Assembly (NCBI RefSeq): GCF_036287235.1
Contig: NZ_CP142850.1
Location: forward strand, 2,125,127-2,189,126
Source: Exiguobacterium sp. 9-2
GTDB lineage: Bacteria; Bacillota; Bacilli; Exiguobacteriales; Exiguobacteriaceae
Direction of reading: 5' to 3'
DNA: 64,000 nucleotides
Shown here: in pieces, positions 8,254 to 19,654 of the stretch
How the letters are laid out: every line of letters begins with the position of its first letter
Position numbering within the stretch: position 1 is the first letter of the stretch
Made by a program: the position numbers and the translations under genes
The notes under the pieces: generated by a model
Seen by the model: the letters and a program-made list of their open reading frames with translations, nothing else
Databases searched by the model: none
What the model was told of the DNA's origin: nothing

Positions 8254-10020
8254 TTAAGATTGTTTGATTGCTGTACGAATTGAGAGATCATTCAATTGCG
8301 CATCCGAGACTGGGCTTGGTGCTGCCGTCAACAGATCACTTGCTGATGCTGTTTTCGGGAAGGCAATTGTATCACGCAAGTTCGAACGCCCTGCGAGTAA
8401 CATGACGAGACGGTCTAGACCAAGTGCGATCCCCGCATGTGGTGGTGTTCCGTATTCGAATGCTTCCATCAAGAAGCCGAATTGCTCGTTTGCTTCTTCT
8501 TCTGAGAAGCCAAGCAACTTGAACATCCGCTCCTGGATATCCCGTTCATAAATCCGTTGTGATCCACCGCCGAGCTCATATCCGTTTAAGACGAGGTCAT
8601 ACGCGACTGCGAGGACTTTGCCAGGATCCGTCTCGAGCAATTCGAGATCCTCACGACGCGGCATCGTGAACGGGTGGTGGTTCGCATAGAAACGACCATC
8701 TTCTTCTTCGTACGTGACAAGTGGGAAGTCTGTCACCCAAAGGAAGTTGAAGACCGACTCATCAATTAAGTCGAGTTCCTTCGCCAACTTCTGACGGAGC
8801 GCACCTAAGCTGTCTGCTACGATCGATGCTTTTGCTGCGACGAACAACAACAAGTCGCCTGCTTCCGCATCTGTCGCCGCTGTCAAGCGAGCGGTTGCTT
8901 CTTCGTCGAAGAACTTCGCGATTGGACCATTCAATCCGTCGGCTGTCACTTTGACCCATGCGAGACCTTTTGCACCGTAAATCGCCGTAAATTCTTGTAA
9001 CTTATCGATGTCTTTTCGTGAGAAGCGTTCAGCTGCACCTTTGACGTTCAATGCTTTGACTTCTCCACCTGCTTCAAGTGCCATATCGAATACTTTGAAT
9101 CCTGCTCCTTTGACGGCATCCGCGACATCGATCAATTCGAGACCGAAGCGTGTATCCGGTTTATCCGAACCATACCGGCTCATTGCTTCTGCATACGGCA
9201 TCCGTGGGAATGGTGTCACGATATCTTTTCCGAGCGTTTCTTTCATGACGCGTGTCATCATCGACTCCATCATGGCATACAAGTCTTCGATGTCCATGAA
9301 GCTTGTCTCGATGTCGACTTGCGTGAATTCAGGTTGACGGTCTGCACGTAAGTCTTCATCACGGAAACAACGTGCGATTTGGAAGTACCGCTCAAAACCA
9401 GACACCATCAACAATTGTTTGAACAATTGTGGAGATTGTGGCAAGGCGTAGAACTCGCCCGGGTGAACCCGGCTTGGGACGAGATAGTCACGTGCGCCTT
9501 CTGGCGTTGATTTCGTTAAGATCGGTGTCTCGACTTCCAGGAAGTCTTGCTCATCGAGGAAGTTCCGCATGATGTTCGATGCTTTCGAACGGAGACGGAA
9601 TGTCTCTTGGAGCGATGGGCGACGCAAGTCGAGGTAACGGTATTTGAGACGTAAATCTTCTGACGTCTGCTCCGCTTCTTCACTGATCGGGAACGGTGTC
9701 ATCTTCGCTGCGTTTAAGATGACGACTTCATCCGCGACGACCTCGACTTGTCCAGTCGGGATGTTCGGGTTCGGATTCTCACGTGCGATGACATGTCCTT
9801 TAATATCGAGGACATATTCCGAACGAATCGATTCGGCAAGACGGTGTGCCTGCTCGTTTTCCGGTTGGAAGACGATTTGGACGATGCCACTACGGTCACG
9901 GAGATCAAGGAAGATCAATCCTCCTAAGTCACGTCGTTTTTGAACCCATCCTTTAAGTTGAACGTGTTGTCCGATGACTTCTTCTGTCACCTGTCCGTTC
10001 ATATGCGTGCGTCCGATCAT
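8254..10020 (-). CDS. aspS: Aspartyl-tRNA synthetase
   Basis: AspRS charges tRNA-Asp. The 588-residue class II synthetase has an N-terminal OB anticodon-binding domain (about 1-110, [15 protein letters not shown]), motif 2 [20 protein letters not shown], the bacterial-type GAD insertion (about 290-420) and motif 3 [16 protein letters not shown]. Length is that of bacterial AspRS. It starts at 10020 with GGAGG upstream, and its ATG overlaps the hisS stop (ATGA), so translation is coupled to hisS. Both are under the T-box at 11322-11580. Whether it is discriminating or also charges tRNA-Asn is not decided from the window, which shows no gatCAB. Confidence 0.97.
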   Translation of the reverse strand: MIGRTHMNGQVTEEVIGQHVQLKGWVQKRRDLGGLIFLDLRDRSGIVQIVFQPENEQAHRLAESIRSEYVLDIKGHVIARENPNPNIPTGQVEVVADEVVILNAAKMTPFPISEEAEQTSEDLRLKYRYLDLRRPSLQETFRLRSKASNIMRNFLDEQDFLEVETPILTKSTPEGARDYLVPSRVHPGEFYALPQSPQLFKQLLMVSGFERYFQIARCFRDEDLRADRQPEFTQVDIETSFMDIEDLYAMMESMMTRVMKETLGKDIVTPFPRMPYAEAMSRYGSDKPDTRFGLELIDVADAVKGAGFKVFDMALEAGGEVKALNVKGAAERFSRKDIDKLQEFTAIYGAKGLAWVKVTADGLNGPIAKFFDEEATARLTAATDAEAGDLLLFVAAKASIVADSLGALRQKLAKELDLIDESVFNFLWVTDFPLVTYEEEDGRFYANHHPFTMPRREDLELLETDPGKVLAVAYDLVLNGYELGGGSQRIYERDIQERMFKLLGFSEEEANEQFGFLMEAFEYGTPPHAGIALGLDRLVMLLAGRSNLRDTIAFPKTASASDLLTAAPSPVSDAQLNDLSIRTAIKQS

Positions 10021-11297
10021 TGTGCTTCCTCCTTTAATTTCGCGACGATCGTATCAGCGACTGCTGATAACGGAACGTCCGTCTGTTCCCCTGTAGCCAT
10101 GTTTTTGAGGGCAGCTGCACCACGCTCGACTTCTTCATCCCCGAGGATGACCGTGTAACGTGCTTTCAAGCGATCTGCTGCCTTAAATTGTCCTTTGAAC
10201 TTCCGACCGAGATAATCCCGATCCGCGACAAGTCCTTCAAGACGCATCAATTGTAGGAGTCGTGTCGCTGTCTTTTCGACTTCGTCACTGCCTTGCGCGA
10301 CGATGAAGACATCGATTCGATCGTCGACTGCTGGTAAGACGTTCTCATTTTCAAGCGCCATCAATAAACGCTCGATACCGATTCCGAATCCGATTCCCGG
10401 TGTTGCCGGTCCACCGATCTGTTCGACGAGACCGTTGTAACGACCACCACCACATAGTGTCGTGATTGCTCCGAAACCTTCTGCTTCTGACATGATTTCG
10501 AACGCCGTGTGATTGTAATAGTCGATTCCGCGAACAAGCGTTGGATCAACGACGTACTCGATACCGAGTGCATCTAAGTGAAGCAACACTTCGTCGAAGT
10601 ACGCTTTTGATGCCGGGTTTAAGTAATCGAGAATCGATGGTGCTGTTGCCATGCTCGGGTGATCGCGGTCGACCTTACAATCGAGGACACGAAGAGGATT
10701 CGTTTCGAGACGATTTTGACAGTCCTGGCATAATTCGTGAACGACTGGCTTAAAGTGTTCGACGAGTGCTGCCCGGTGTGCGGCGCGACTTTCGTTATCC
10801 CCGAGCGTGTTGATGACCAGTTTAAGATGCTTCAATCCGAATGAACGGTAGATGCTCATCGCGAGACTGATTACTTCCGCATCGATGGCCGGTTGTTCAC
10901 TTCCGAGTGCTTCAACTCCGTATTGGTGGAGCTGACGGAAACGTCCTGCTTGCGGACGTTCATAACGGAACATCGGGCCGATGTAGAATAATTTCGTTGG
11001 TTGGTTCGGTGAACCAAACAGTTTGTTTGTCACGAATGAACGAACGACGGCAGCCGTTCCTTCCGGGCGTAACGTCAACTGGTCTTTTCCGCGTTTCTCA
11101 AGCATGAACATCTCTTTTTGAACGATATCCGTCGTCTCACCAACGCCACGTTTAAAGAGTTCTGTCTCCTCAAAAATCGGCGTCCGGATTTCCTTATAGT
11201 TGTAACGCTTACTAATTTCACGTAATTGTTGTTCGATGTACTGCCAACGTTCGACTGTTCCTGGAAGGACATCAAACGTACCGCGTGGTAATTTCAT
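10017..11297 (-). CDS. hisS: Histidyl-tRNA synthetase
   Basis: HisRS charges tRNA-His. The protein has 426 residues: class II core with [12 protein letters not shown] at the N-terminus, motif 2 [21 protein letters not shown]-like segment (here RQLHQYGVE), the histidine A motif [14 protein letters not shown], motif 3 [11 protein letters not shown] and the C-terminal anticodon domain. The start at 11297 is chosen because GGAGGAATTTGAG precedes it and it matches the family start; the frame stays open 35 codons further, but that part is the T-box leader and its terminator. It forms an operon with aspS. Confidence 0.97.
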   Translation of the reverse strand: MKLPRGTFDVLPGTVERWQYIEQQLREISKRYNYKEIRTPIFEETELFKRGVGETTDIVQKEMFMLEKRGKDQLTLRPEGTAAVVRSFVTNKLFGSPNQPTKLFYIGPMFRYERPQAGRFRQLHQYGVEALGSEQPAIDAEVISLAMSIYRSFGLKHLKLVINTLGDNESRAAHRAALVEHFKPVVHELCQDCQNRLETNPLRVLDCKVDRDHPSMATAPSILDYLNPASKAYFDEVLLHLDALGIEYVVDPTLVRGIDYYNHTAFEIMSEAEGFGAITTLCGGGRYNGLVEQIGGPATPGIGFGIGIERLLMALENENVLPAVDDRIDVFIVAQGSDEVEKTATRLLQLMRLEGLVADRDYLGRKFKGQFKAADRLKARYTVILGDEEVERGAAALKNMATGEQTDVPLSAVADTIVAKLKEEAQ

Positions 11298-11321
11298 CTC
11301 AAATTCCTCCTTTTTTGAATA

Positions 11322-11580
11322 CAAAAAAGTTCTCGTCCGCAAAGGGACGAGAACTTGAAGATCCCGTGGTACCACCCTGGTTGTCAAATCACATTTGACC
11401 ACTCGGTGCAGTTAACGCCTGCGTACGACCTTCCCTACTCTCAGTTCAGGAAGATACCTCGGAAGGGTCTTTCATCGAGTTCGTCTGTTCGCCCTTTCAG
11501 CCAAGGGGCGACTCTCTAAGCAGACGAGGTCTTGATTACTCCTCTTCGTCTTCGGTCGTATGAATCATTTGGTTACGTCT
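11322..11580 (-). promoter_or_regulatory. T-box leader controlling hisS-aspS
   Basis: A tRNA-sensing riboswitch on the minus strand. The conserved T-box AGGGTGGTACCACGGGA is at 11362-11378, followed by the terminator hairpin (12-base-pair stem 11327-11338 with 11344-11355, then Ts) that uncharged tRNA binding prevents. Stem I contains the usual AGAGAG and GGCTGAAAGG elements. In the specifier-loop position the RNA reads AAA-GAC-CC (GAC at 11467-11469), parallel to GUC in the valS leader of this window, which suggests the sensor is tRNA-Asp rather than tRNA-His. Confidence 0.92.
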
Positions 11581-11581
11581 A

Positions 11582-11610
11582 ATATTGCCTCGTCTCTCGG
11601 TTCCTGTCAA
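11582..11610 (-). promoter_or_regulatory. Promoter of the hisS T-box transcript
   Basis: TTGACA (11605-11610), 17 bases, CAATAT (11582-11587) on the minus strand. The -35 box overlaps the dtd stop codon. Confidence 0.8.
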
Positions 11611-12056
11611 GCGTTTGCTTCTTTTTCAAGAATCAACGTTACAGGCCCATCATTAATGAGCGCGATATCCATCATGGCACCGAACTGACCTGTCTCGACC
11701 GTCAGTCCTTGCGCACGAAGACGTTCATTGAACGCTTCATACAACTCATTGGCAACATCCGGTTTCGCCGCTTCCGTGAAGGCTGGACGACGTCCTTTTT
11801 TGACATCACCATACAGCGTGAACTGCGAGACGGATAGAATCTGACCGTCGACATCCTGTAACGAGCGATTCATCCGTTCTTCCTCATCTTCAAACACACG
11901 GAGTCCTGCGATTTTATCAGCTAACCAGTTCACCTGATCGATCGTGTCTTCGTGCGTGACACCGACGAGCAAAAGAAATCCTTGTTTGATTTGACCGATG
12001 ATTTTTTGATCGACTGTGACACTTGCTTCTTTGACTCGTTGTAATACAACTCGCAC
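11607..12056 (-). CDS. dtd: D-aminoacyl-tRNA deacylase
   Basis: Dtd removes D-amino acids (and glycine from tRNA-Ala) from mischarged tRNAs. The 149-residue protein has the two signature segments: [15 protein letters not shown] (about 78-92) and NDGPVTL near the C-terminus (about 136-142, the Gly-cisPro motif). It starts with GTG at 12056 after GGAG. It lies 14 bases after rel in the same direction, the usual Bacillus pairing. Confidence 0.96.
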   Translation of the reverse strand: MRVVLQRVKEASVTVDQKIIGQIKQGFLLLVGVTHEDTIDQVNWLADKIAGLRVFEDEEERMNRSLQDVDGQILSVSQFTLYGDVKKGRRPAFTEAAKPDVANELYEAFNERLRAQGLTVETGQFGAMMDIALINDGPVTLILEKEANA

Positions 12057-12070
12057 GACGGATCCGCTCC

Positions 12071-14269
12071 TTACGTCATCATGACGCGATGTACAGCATA
12101 CACGTCAGAGATTTGTTTAATTCGATCGACGACTTTTTGTAGATGATTGACATTATTGATCGCAATCGTCATCGTGATTTTGGCTTGTTTACTGTCGTCG
12201 CCCTTCCCACTGACAGCGACGATGTTCGTATTCGTTGCAGATACCGACTGCAAGACATCATTCAACAATCCTGCCCGGTCAAATCCAGAAATTTCGATTT
12301 CGACGTTATAACTCTTGACGGCTTTACCTTCATGTTCCCACTCGACTTCGAGCAGACGTTCCGGATTTTGTTCGTGAATGACGTTCAAACAGTCCGTCCG
12401 GTGAATTGAGACGCCACGCCCACGCGTGATATATCCGACGATATCGTCCCCTGGAACCGGATTACAACAACGACTCATGCGAACGAGCATGTTATCGATG
12501 CCTTTGACCCGAACCCCTTCCGGATTTTCCTTTTTCGGACGATCGAACGTCTTCATCTCACTGATTGCTTCGTTCAGTTCTAGATTTTTGGATTCTTTGT
12601 CTTTGCGTAATTTTTCCGTTAATTTATGCGCGACTTGGGCAGCAGTCAGACCATGATAGCCAACAGCAGCGTACATGTCTTCTTCTTGCGAGAAGTTGAA
12701 CTTCCGCGTCACGTCTTCGAGCGTCTTCTCATTGATGACTTCTTTCGGCTCAAAGCCAAGCTTCTTCACTTCTGCTTCGATCAGTTCCCGTCCTTTTGAG
12801 ACGTTCTCTTCGCGTTGCTGACGTTTGAACCATTGACGGATTTTATTTTTCGCCTGACTCGACACACAAATCTTGAGCCAATCCTTACTTGGACCATAAC
12901 TATGCTTCGACGTGACGATTTCGATGATGTCACCTGTCTTTAGCTTATAGTCGATCGGTACCATCCGTCCGTTGACTTTCGCTCCGATCGTCCGGTGACC
13001 AATTTCCGTATGAATTCGGTAGGCATAATCAATCGGAACAGAACCTTTCGGCAACTCGATGACGTCACCTTTTGGTGTGAAGACGTACAGCATGTCACTG
13101 AAGAAGTCGACTTTGACCGATTCCATGAATTCCTCGGCATCTGCCGTGTCCTTCTGTAACTCCAAAATCTCGCGGAAGTGAGCAATCTTATCCTCAAATC
13201 CAGATTTTGCTTCCTGTTCCTTACCTTCTTTATACGCCCAGTGAGCGGCAATCCCGTACTCGGCAATGAAATGCATGTCTCGCGTCCGAATTTGGACCTC
13301 GAGCGGCTCGCCTTTCGGTCCGATGACCGTCGTATGCAGCGATTGATACATGTTCGGCTTCGGCATCGCGATATAATCCTTGAAGCGTCCCGGCATCGGT
13401 TTATACTGCGTATGAATGATTCCGAGTACAGCGTAACAATCTTTGATTGAGTCAACAATGATGCGAACAGCCATCAAATCATAGATTTCACTGAACTCTT
13501 TTTTCGAGTTTTGCATCTTATTATAAATGGAATAGATATGCTTCGGACGTCCATCGACTTCCGCTGCAATCTGTACATCATCGAGTACTTCATTGACCTC
13601 TTCAATAACCGAACTAACGAGCGCTTCTCGTTCCGTCCGTTTTTGTTTCATCATCGAAACGATCCGGTAGTATTGTTGCGGATTGATGTAGCGCAAACTG
13701 ATGTCCTCGAGTTCCCATTTGATCGTCGAAATCCCGAGACGATGCGCAAGTGGCGCGAAGATTTCAAGCGTCTCTTCTGCTTTTTGCACTTGCTTTTCCT
13801 TGACCATATGTTGCAACGTCCGCATATTGTGCAAACGGTCAGCCAGTTTGATCAAGATGACACGAATGTCTTCCGCCATCGCGATGAACATCTTCCGATG
13901 GTTCTCAGCTAACTCTTCGCGCTTCGATTTATATTTAATTTTCCCGAGTTTCGTGACGCCATCGACGAGCATCGCAACGTCAGATCCGAATCGTTCGGAT
14001 AATTCTTCGAGTGTAATGTCCGTATCTTCGACGACATCATGAAGAAGCGCAGCGACGATCGTCGTTGCATCCAAACCAATATCGACTAAGATACCGGCAA
14101 CTTGTACCGGATGAATGATGTACGGTTCCCCTGAACGGCGGAATTGTCCATCATGTTCGTCTTTCGCGAATTGGTAAGCACGTTCGATGTCTTTGACTTC
14201 AGCTTGCGTCATGTATTCCGCACATCGAGCGAGAAGGTCTTCTACATTTACGATTTGTTTATTTGTCAT
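12071..14269 (-). CDS. relA: Bifunctional (p)ppGpp synthetase/hydrolase Rel
   Basis: The long RSH enzyme makes and degrades the stringent-response alarmone. The 732 residues contain, in order, the HD hydrolase domain (about 25-190; His53, His77-Asp78 of [10 protein letters not shown] intact), the synthetase domain (about 200-340, with [19 protein letters not shown]), TGS (about 390-450, [14 protein letters not shown]), a zinc-finger/helical section with CCNPVPGD and a C-terminal ACT domain. Both catalytic domains look complete, so this is the single bifunctional Rel typical of Firmicutes. GGAAAAGGG precedes ATG 14269. It has its own promoter (14330-14358), separated from apt by a terminator. 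Confidence 0.97.
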   Translation of the reverse strand: MTNKQIVNVEDLLARCAEYMTQAEVKDIERAYQFAKDEHDGQFRRSGEPYIIHPVQVAGILVDIGLDATTIVAALLHDVVEDTDITLEELSERFGSDVAMLVDGVTKLGKIKYKSKREELAENHRKMFIAMAEDIRVILIKLADRLHNMRTLQHMVKEKQVQKAEETLEIFAPLAHRLGISTIKWELEDISLRYINPQQYYRIVSMMKQKRTEREALVSSVIEEVNEVLDDVQIAAEVDGRPKHIYSIYNKMQNSKKEFSEIYDLMAVRIIVDSIKDCYAVLGIIHTQYKPMPGRFKDYIAMPKPNMYQSLHTTVIGPKGEPLEVQIRTRDMHFIAEYGIAAHWAYKEGKEQEAKSGFEDKIAHFREILELQKDTADAEEFMESVKVDFFSDMLYVFTPKGDVIELPKGSVPIDYAYRIHTEIGHRTIGAKVNGRMVPIDYKLKTGDIIEIVTSKHSYGPSKDWLKICVSSQAKNKIRQWFKRQQREENVSKGRELIEAEVKKLGFEPKEVINEKTLEDVTRKFNFSQEEDMYAAVGYHGLTAAQVAHKLTEKLRKDKESKNLELNEAISEMKTFDRPKKENPEGVRVKGIDNMLVRMSRCCNPVPGDDIVGYITRGRGVSIHRTDCLNVIHEQNPERLLEVEWEHEGKAVKSYNVEIEISGFDRAGLLNDVLQSVSATNTNIVAVSGKGDDSKQAKITMTIAINNVNHLQKVVDRIKQISDVYAVHRVMMT

Positions 14270-14329
14270 CCCTTTTCCTCACCCAGTCCCCGGGATCGTC
14301 TGCAACGGAATCCCTAATATATAATTCTT

Positions 14330-14358
14330 ATTATCGTGAAATCTTGAGAAGATGTCAA
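14330..14358 (-). promoter_or_regulatory. Sigma-A promoter of rel-dtd
   Basis: TTGACA (14353-14358), 17 bases, GATAAT (14330-14335) on the minus strand, immediately after the apt terminator. It leaves a leader of about 55 bases. Confidence 0.85.
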
Positions 14359-14362
14359 AATA

Positions 14363-14402
14363 AAAAGAAATACCCCCTTGGTCATCAAGTACCAAGAGAG
14401 TA
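14363..14402 (-). terminator. Terminator after apt
   Basis: Twelve-pair stem TACTCTCTTGGT / ACCAAGGGGGTA (with G-U pairs) followed by TTTCTTTTT on the minus strand. Confidence 0.75.
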
Positions 14403-14410
14403 TAGTGTCT

Positions 14411-14929
14411 TCAGTCTTCGTAGCGAATCAATGAAAGAATGTCATATCCTTCGAGTTTCTCACGTCCGCCAAGACCATCGAGTTCAATTAAGAATCCGAT
14501 TCCGGCAACTGTTCCGCCTAATTTTTCGATCATTTGGATCGTTGCTTCAATCGTACCACCTGTCGCAAGCAAATCGTCAAGGATGACGACGCGTTGTCCC
14601 GGTTGGATTGCATCTTTGTGCATCGTCAAGACGTCTTTTCCGTACTCAAGACCATACTCGACACGGACTGTCTCGCGCGGTAATTTTCCTTCTTTACGAA
14701 CAGGAACGAATCCGATTTCCATCGCGTAAGCTGCTGGGCAACCAACGACGAATCCACGTGCTTCTGGACCTGCGATGACATCTGCGCCTTTACTGCGTGC
14801 ATACTCAACGAGTGCATCGACCGATTGTTTATACGCCGGTCCGTTTTGCATGAGTGATGTGATGTCCTTGAAACTGATTCCTTCTTTCGGCCAATTCTCG
14901 ACCTCTTTTATATGCTGTTTGAACTCCAT
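14411..14929 (-). CDS. apt: Adenine phosphoribosyltransferase
   Basis: Apt salvages adenine to AMP with PRPP. The 172-residue type I phosphoribosyltransferase has the PRPP-binding motif [13 protein letters not shown] (about 115-127) and the [13 protein letters not shown] hood segment. GGAGG precedes ATG 14929. The start lies inside the recJ 3' end (22-base overlap), so apt is translationally linked to recJ; recJ-apt-rel order is shared with Bacillus. Confidence 0.97.
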   Translation of the reverse strand: MEFKQHIKEVENWPKEGISFKDITSLMQNGPAYKQSVDALVEYARSKGADVIAGPEARGFVVGCPAAYAMEIGFVPVRKEGKLPRETVRVEYGLEYGKDVLTMHKDAIQPGQRVVILDDLLATGGTIEATIQMIEKLGGTVAGIGFLIELDGLGGREKLEGYDILSLIRYED

Positions 14930-17217
14930 GTCTTTTCCTCCTGCTTCGCCGCTTCTACCAAAGTATCAAAACGCTCTTTCAACTGAGCGAGTGACGAATA
15001 AATGTATTGTTGCTCGAGCTCTTGACGCGCTTCATGACGCTGGTACGTCGGTGCTTCCGTCAGATCTCGTTTTGCAGCATTTGGGTTCACACCCGGCAGC
15101 CCGTCCTCCATTGTAACAAGAAAATCAAGTTCCGAGAATACCGAATGCATAAAGTTAATCGATCGTTTCGTCCATTTTCGCGATTTTGACAAACGTACGA
15201 GACCTATCCGGAGCTCATCCCGTGGACATTTCGCAAAATACTGGAAGTACTGTTTGAAGTCCTCACGCGATGGAATCGTCTCGAAATAATAGCCTTCATC
15301 CTTAAAGGCACAATAAATCCGCTCTGCCTGTTGCACATATGGATAAAATGCTGCTTCCTCTTCCGGCAGGTCAAGAAAGACGATGTTTTGTCGAATCGGA
15401 CCATTCAACGAACGTTCAGTGTATTTCTCCTTCATCTCATCGGTAAAGGCGACGAATGTCGTCGTCTCGTGCGGTAAGGCGAATAGATCGCTCAGCGGAC
15501 GCTTACCTCCACGGTAATCAAACACTTGAACATCTTCGACAGCGACGTCTTGAATCATCAATTGTGGTTTACGGAAACCATTCCATTCATTGATGTTCAG
15601 ACTGCCCATCAAGTGAATCTCCGATAAGGTTGAAACTTCATCGACGAGGTCGCCGAAGCCGAAGCCGATTGCATCGAGTTCCTTCCCGTCGCCTGATAGG
15701 AGTGCCTTGACATGCGTCAGATCACGACCGATCCGTTTCATATCGCGAATCTTCGCCTGCTCAATGACGATCCGTGGCGCGGGGTTTCCCATCCCGAACG
15801 GTGCCAGTCGCTGAATGTCTTCAATCAACTGAATCGAGACATCACTGATGTGTAGACGTAGGTCGACATCGATTGTCGCGATGAACGCGTCATCCGGTAA
15901 CGTGCTCGCTTGTTCATTCAAGCGTTGACGTAACGTCTCAACGTCATCAGAAGATAAAGTCATCCCAGCCGCAGCTGGATGTCCTCCGAAGTGTGGCAAG
16001 ATATCTTTACACTTCGTCAGCTCAGCGAAGAGGTCAAAGGCTGGAATCGATCGCCCAGAACCTTTGGCTGTTCCTTTTTCAGCATCATGACACAGCATGA
16101 TGACAGGGCGATGATATTTTTCAACGAGTCGCGAGGCGACGATGCCGACGACACCTGGGTTCCAGTCTGCCGCATCGACGACGAGGACGCGGTCATCCTT
16201 GAAGCGTTCCTCGACAAGCGCCGTTGCTTCTTCCGCAATCTGCTTGACGATATCTTGACGTTGCTTATTTTGTTGGTCGAGCTGTTTCGCGAGATGAAGT
16301 GCTTCATCTTTACTTTCTGCTAACAACATCTCGAGCGCTGGCATCGCAGAATCGAGACGACCTGCTGCATTGATCCGTGGACCGAACGCAAATCCGACCG
16401 ACTCTTCCGTTAGTTCGTCCTCAGTTAAACTGCAGACGTCACGTAACGCAAGGATACCTGGACGTTCACTTGCGTTCAGTGCTTCGATGCCACGAATCGC
16501 AAGTAAGCGGTTTTCGCCGACGAGCGGAACAAGATCGGCAATCGTTCCGAGCACGGCAAGATCGAGTAATTCGACTGGTTCACGATCAAGGAGAGCATGC
16601 GCGACTTTAAAAGCAACTCCTGCGCCTGCGAGTTTCGAGAACGGATACGCCGAATCGACACCTGGATGGATCAAGGCAAAGGCATCGGGTAACGTTTCTT
16701 TTGCTTCGTGATGATCGGTGATGATTAAATCGACCCCGAGTTCCTTCAGGACATCTGCTTCGTGGATACCGGAAATCCCACAGTCGACGGTGATGACGAG
16801 ACTAAACCCTTCTTCCGCTGCCCAGCGAAATGCTGCTTCATTCGGTCCATAGCCTTCCGTGAATCGGTTTGGGATATAACACTCTGCCATCCCTCCGATT
16901 TCAATCAAGGCGTGCCAGAGAATCGCCGCGGAACTCACACCATCGACGTCATAATCACCGTAAATTAAAATCATCTCACCTTCGTTGACGGCACGTTGAA
17001 TCCGTTCAACGACTTTCGGCATGTCTTTAAAAGCAAATGGATCGTGGAATGCCATTTGATCGGTTTCTAGAAATTCACGGGCTGCTTCACGTGTCGTGAA
17101 CCCCCGTTGGACAAGTAGTTGTGCGACGTGCGGAGAGATCGAGCCATCCGCCGTCAATTGTTCGATTTGTTCTGGATCAATGACTTTATCAAGCCATGTT
17201 TTTTTAGCATGGTACAT
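14908..17217 (-). CDS. recJ: Single-stranded-DNA exonuclease RecJ
   Basis: RecJ degrades ssDNA 5' to 3' in recombination and mismatch repair. The 769-residue protein has the DHH phosphoesterase motifs DYDVDGVSS (88-96), DCGISG and TDHHEAK, the DHHA1 motif GGHPAAAGM, and an additional C-terminal region typical of Bacillus RecJ (about 560-769). ATG 17217 follows GGAGGGTTTGAG; a Met nine codons upstream would place the SD inside the gene. It ends overlapping apt. The first gene of its transcript, with a -10-like TATAAT (17243-17248) just upstream. Confidence 0.95.
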   Translation of the reverse strand: MYHAKKTWLDKVIDPEQIEQLTADGSISPHVAQLLVQRGFTTREAAREFLETDQMAFHDPFAFKDMPKVVERIQRAVNEGEMILIYGDYDVDGVSSAAILWHALIEIGGMAECYIPNRFTEGYGPNEAAFRWAAEEGFSLVITVDCGISGIHEADVLKELGVDLIITDHHEAKETLPDAFALIHPGVDSAYPFSKLAGAGVAFKVAHALLDREPVELLDLAVLGTIADLVPLVGENRLLAIRGIEALNASERPGILALRDVCSLTEDELTEESVGFAFGPRINAAGRLDSAMPALEMLLAESKDEALHLAKQLDQQNKQRQDIVKQIAEEATALVEERFKDDRVLVVDAADWNPGVVGIVASRLVEKYHRPVIMLCHDAEKGTAKGSGRSIPAFDLFAELTKCKDILPHFGGHPAAAGMTLSSDDVETLRQRLNEQASTLPDDAFIATIDVDLRLHISDVSIQLIEDIQRLAPFGMGNPAPRIVIEQAKIRDMKRIGRDLTHVKALLSGDGKELDAIGFGFGDLVDEVSTLSEIHLMGSLNINEWNGFRKPQLMIQDVAVEDVQVFDYRGGKRPLSDLFALPHETTTFVAFTDEMKEKYTERSLNGPIRQNIVFLDLPEEEAAFYPYVQQAERIYCAFKDEGYYFETIPSREDFKQYFQYFAKCPRDELRIGLVRLSKSRKWTKRSINFMHSVFSELDFLVTMEDGLPGVNPNAAKRDLTEAPTYQRHEARQELEQQYIYSSLAQLKERFDTLVEAAKQEEKTWSSNSI

Positions 17218-17250
17218 CTCAAACCCTCCAATCAACTTCCCCATTATAAT

Positions 17251-17283
17251 TGAAAATCCGCATCAGCGATAGCTGATGCGGAT
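17251..17283 (-). terminator. Terminator after secF
   Basis: Perfect 12-base-pair stem ATCCGCATCAGC / GCTGATGCGGAT followed by TTTTCAATT on the minus strand. Confidence 0.85.
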
Positions 17284-17289
17284 ACTCTT

Positions 17290-18207
17290 TTAGGAAGCAC
17301 GTTTTGTCCGACCAAGTGTCCGACCCTTCATGACGAGCCAGAGCTGAGCAGCGATGAAGATCGAAGAGAACATCCCCATGATCAACCCGACGAGCAACGC
17401 AAGACTGAATCCACGGATCGCTTCGCTACCGAAGATGTAGAGCGCTGCTGCCGTCATGATGACCGTCACGACGGTGTTGATCGAACGGACGATTGTTTGT
17501 TGAATCGATTCATTGACGATATGCGCCAACTCATCGAACGAAACTTTTCGTCCCCCTTTTTCGGCAAGTCCGAGATTTTCTCGAACCCTGTCGAACGTAA
17601 CGATCGTATCGTTGACAGAATACCCGATGATCGTCAGGATCGCTGCAATGAAGTACAAGTTGACCTCGATCTGGAACAGCGAGAAGAAGGCGACGATCAT
17701 TAACGCATCATGCAATAGTGCAAGCACTGTCGCAATCCCGTATAACGGTTGGAATCGGAACGAGACATAGATGACGATCCCAAGTGACGCGAGTAAGACC
17801 GCATAAATCGCGTTACGCGCGATTTCTTGACCAACTTGCGCCGAAACCGTCGAGATACTCGGTTCTTTCTTATATTCCGTTTCAATCGTTTGTTTCATTT
17901 TAGAGATTTGATCTTGGCTAAATTCCCCAACGAACGTGACGTTCGCTAGTTTTCCACCTTGAGCAAATTGGATGCCATCGATTTCCGCAGCATCAATGCC
18001 TGACTCTTCAATGACAGAGCGGACATCGGCTTCCTTGATTTGATTCTCAGAAGAAATCTCGACGCGTGTACCTTGCGAGAAGTCGATCCCAAGGTTAAGA
18101 CCGCGGAACGACAGCAAAAGTACCGAAATGATGACGAGGGCAATCGTGATCGCGAAATAGATTTTGCGATGTTTGACGTAATCGAATTTCGTAGGATTAA
18201 AGCTCAC
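17290..18207 (-). CDS. secF: Protein-export membrane protein SecF
   Basis: SecF pairs with SecD to drive late steps of Sec translocation by proton motive force. The 305-residue protein has six membrane segments and a large extracytoplasmic loop after the first, with the N-terminal LGIDFSQGT motif and SVNDTIVTFDRVREN in the membrane region. GTG 18207 is chosen because AAAGGAG lies 10 bases upstream; a GTG three codons earlier nearly touches that site. The start lies inside the end of secD (11-base overlap). Bacillus has a fused SecDF; here the two are separate. Confidence 0.95.
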   Translation of the reverse strand: MSFNPTKFDYVKHRKIYFAITIALVIISVLLLSFRGLNLGIDFSQGTRVEISSENQIKEADVRSVIEESGIDAAEIDGIQFAQGGKLANVTFVGEFSQDQISKMKQTIETEYKKEPSISTVSAQVGQEIARNAIYAVLLASLGIVIYVSFRFQPLYGIATVLALLHDALMIVAFFSLFQIEVNLYFIAAILTIIGYSVNDTIVTFDRVRENLGLAEKGGRKVSFDELAHIVNESIQQTIVRSINTVVTVIMTAAALYIFGSEAIRGFSLALLVGLIMGMFSSIFIAAQLWLVMKGRTLGRTKRAS

Positions 18208-19501
18208 GGATTTCACTCTCCTTTACACCGAACCATGATTTCTTCTTATCGAACCATCGGCTACTGACAAGGAGTTGCATCAGGTAACGTGAGACAAAGA
18301 CATTCGTGACGAAAGTGACGGCGATTGAGACCATCAACATGATGGCGAATCCTTTGACCGTGCTTGTACCGAAGTAGTACAAGACACCAGCAGAAATCAA
18401 TGTCGTTAAGTTGGCATCAAGAATCGTACCGAACGAACGACGGTTTCCGGCTTTAAATGCGGATAAGACGGATTTGCCGCTTCGTAATTCGTCCTTGATC
18501 CGCTCTGCAGTGATGATGTTTGCATCGACCGCCATACCGACACCAAGAACGAGTGCCGCAATCCCCGGTAGTGTAAGGACGGCATTAATCCCGTTAAAGA
18601 AAATCATGACGAGATAGATGTAGAACAACAAGGTAATAATCGAAACTAATCCAGAGATCCGGTAGAACACTAGCATGAACAAGAAGACAGCAGCTACACC
18701 GATCGCTGACGCGAAGAGTGTCTGATCAAGTGCATCCTGTCCAAAAGCAGCCGAGACCGACGTCGAGTAGATTTCCTCGAGTTTGACCGGCAGTGCTCCT
18801 GCGTTAAGGATTGAGGACAATTGTTTACCATACTCGGCATCGATATCGCCACCGGAAATGATCGCCTTATCCGAATTGATCGGTTCTCGTACAGATGCAT
18901 CTGAAACGATTTTCGAGTTCTTCTTTTGAATCTCTTTTTCATACGTATCACCCTTTTCGTAATCGAGCCAGATGACAAGACGGTTCGCAGGTGCTTGCAT
19001 TTGCGAAATTTTTTGAGTGACATCATAGAATTTCTGTTTTGACTTCATCGTCAATTCGACGAGTGGTTCATTCGTATTCGGATCATATCCGACTTTTGCT
19101 CCTTTAGCTTTTAAGTCTGAACCGTCAAGCAACAACTTATCGTTGATGTCACGGAATGACAATTGTGCCGTCGAAGATAGGATTTGACGCGCTTCCGTCT
19201 GATCCTTGACGCCAGCAAGTTGAACACGAATCCGGTTGTTACCTTCAATCCGAATATCCGGTTCAGAGACACCGAGAACGTTGACACGGTTCTCGATTGC
19301 CGTCAATGTGGCACTCATCGCATTTTGGTCGATGACGTCTCCTTCTTTTAGCGGTTGTACTTCATACAAGACTTCGAAGCCACCTTTAAGGTCAAGGCCA
19401 AGCTTCGTATCCTTCAGCAACCATGACGATGTCGTACCGATCAGCACGAGCAACGCGATGACGACGATGAAGAATGTGGCAAGTTTACCTTTCTTGATCA
19501 T
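18197..19501 (-). CDS. secD: Protein-export membrane protein SecD
   Basis: The 434-residue partner of SecF has an N-terminal helix (9-30), the LGLDLKGGFEVLYEV motif, a shortened P1-like extracytoplasmic domain and five more helices, with LVLGVGMAVDANIITAERIKDE in the RND-like proton path. It is shorter than Gram-negative SecD (about 600) as usual in Bacillales. ATG 19501 follows AGAAAGGA. The secD-secF pair is one transcript ending at 17251; yajC lies upstream behind its own terminator. Confidence 0.95.
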   Translation of the reverse strand: MIKKGKLATFFIVVIALLVLIGTTSSWLLKDTKLGLDLKGGFEVLYEVQPLKEGDVIDQNAMSATLTAIENRVNVLGVSEPDIRIEGNNRIRVQLAGVKDQTEARQILSSTAQLSFRDINDKLLLDGSDLKAKGAKVGYDPNTNEPLVELTMKSKQKFYDVTQKISQMQAPANRLVIWLDYEKGDTYEKEIQKKNSKIVSDASVREPINSDKAIISGGDIDAEYGKQLSSILNAGALPVKLEEIYSTSVSAAFGQDALDQTLFASAIGVAAVFLFMLVFYRISGLVSIITLLFYIYLVMIFFNGINAVLTLPGIAALVLGVGMAVDANIITAERIKDELRSGKSVLSAFKAGNRRSFGTILDANLTTLISAGVLYYFGTSTVKGFAIMLMVSIAVTFVTNVFVSRYLMQLLVSSRWFDKKKSWFGVKESEIREL

Positions 19502-19614
19502 GCTACATTGTCCTTTCTCTAGTTCCCAGTATATTTTCAGACAACTTTGTTCTCCTACCCTAGCTTACAAAAGAAAGGGTAATCTTAGCAAACGTTTTTC
19601 TCATATATAAACAG

Positions 19615-19647
19615 AAAAGACGCTCCGGAATCCGGAAAGCGTCTTTT
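19615..19647 (-). terminator. Terminator after yajC
   Basis: Stem AAAAGACGCT / AGCGTCTTTT with an inner self-complementary TCCGGATTCCGGA; it separates yajC from secD. The remaining 110 bases before secD show no firm promoter. Confidence 0.85.
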
Positions 19648-19654
19648 CAATGCC

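Noticed and set aside
11298-11402. 35-codon N-terminal extension of hisS
   Set aside because: It translates the T-box element and its terminator; the SD for the family start lies inside it.
12940-13458. 172-codon minus-strand frame within rel
   Set aside because: Alternate-frame shadow rich in Arg/Ser; rel is intact through this part.
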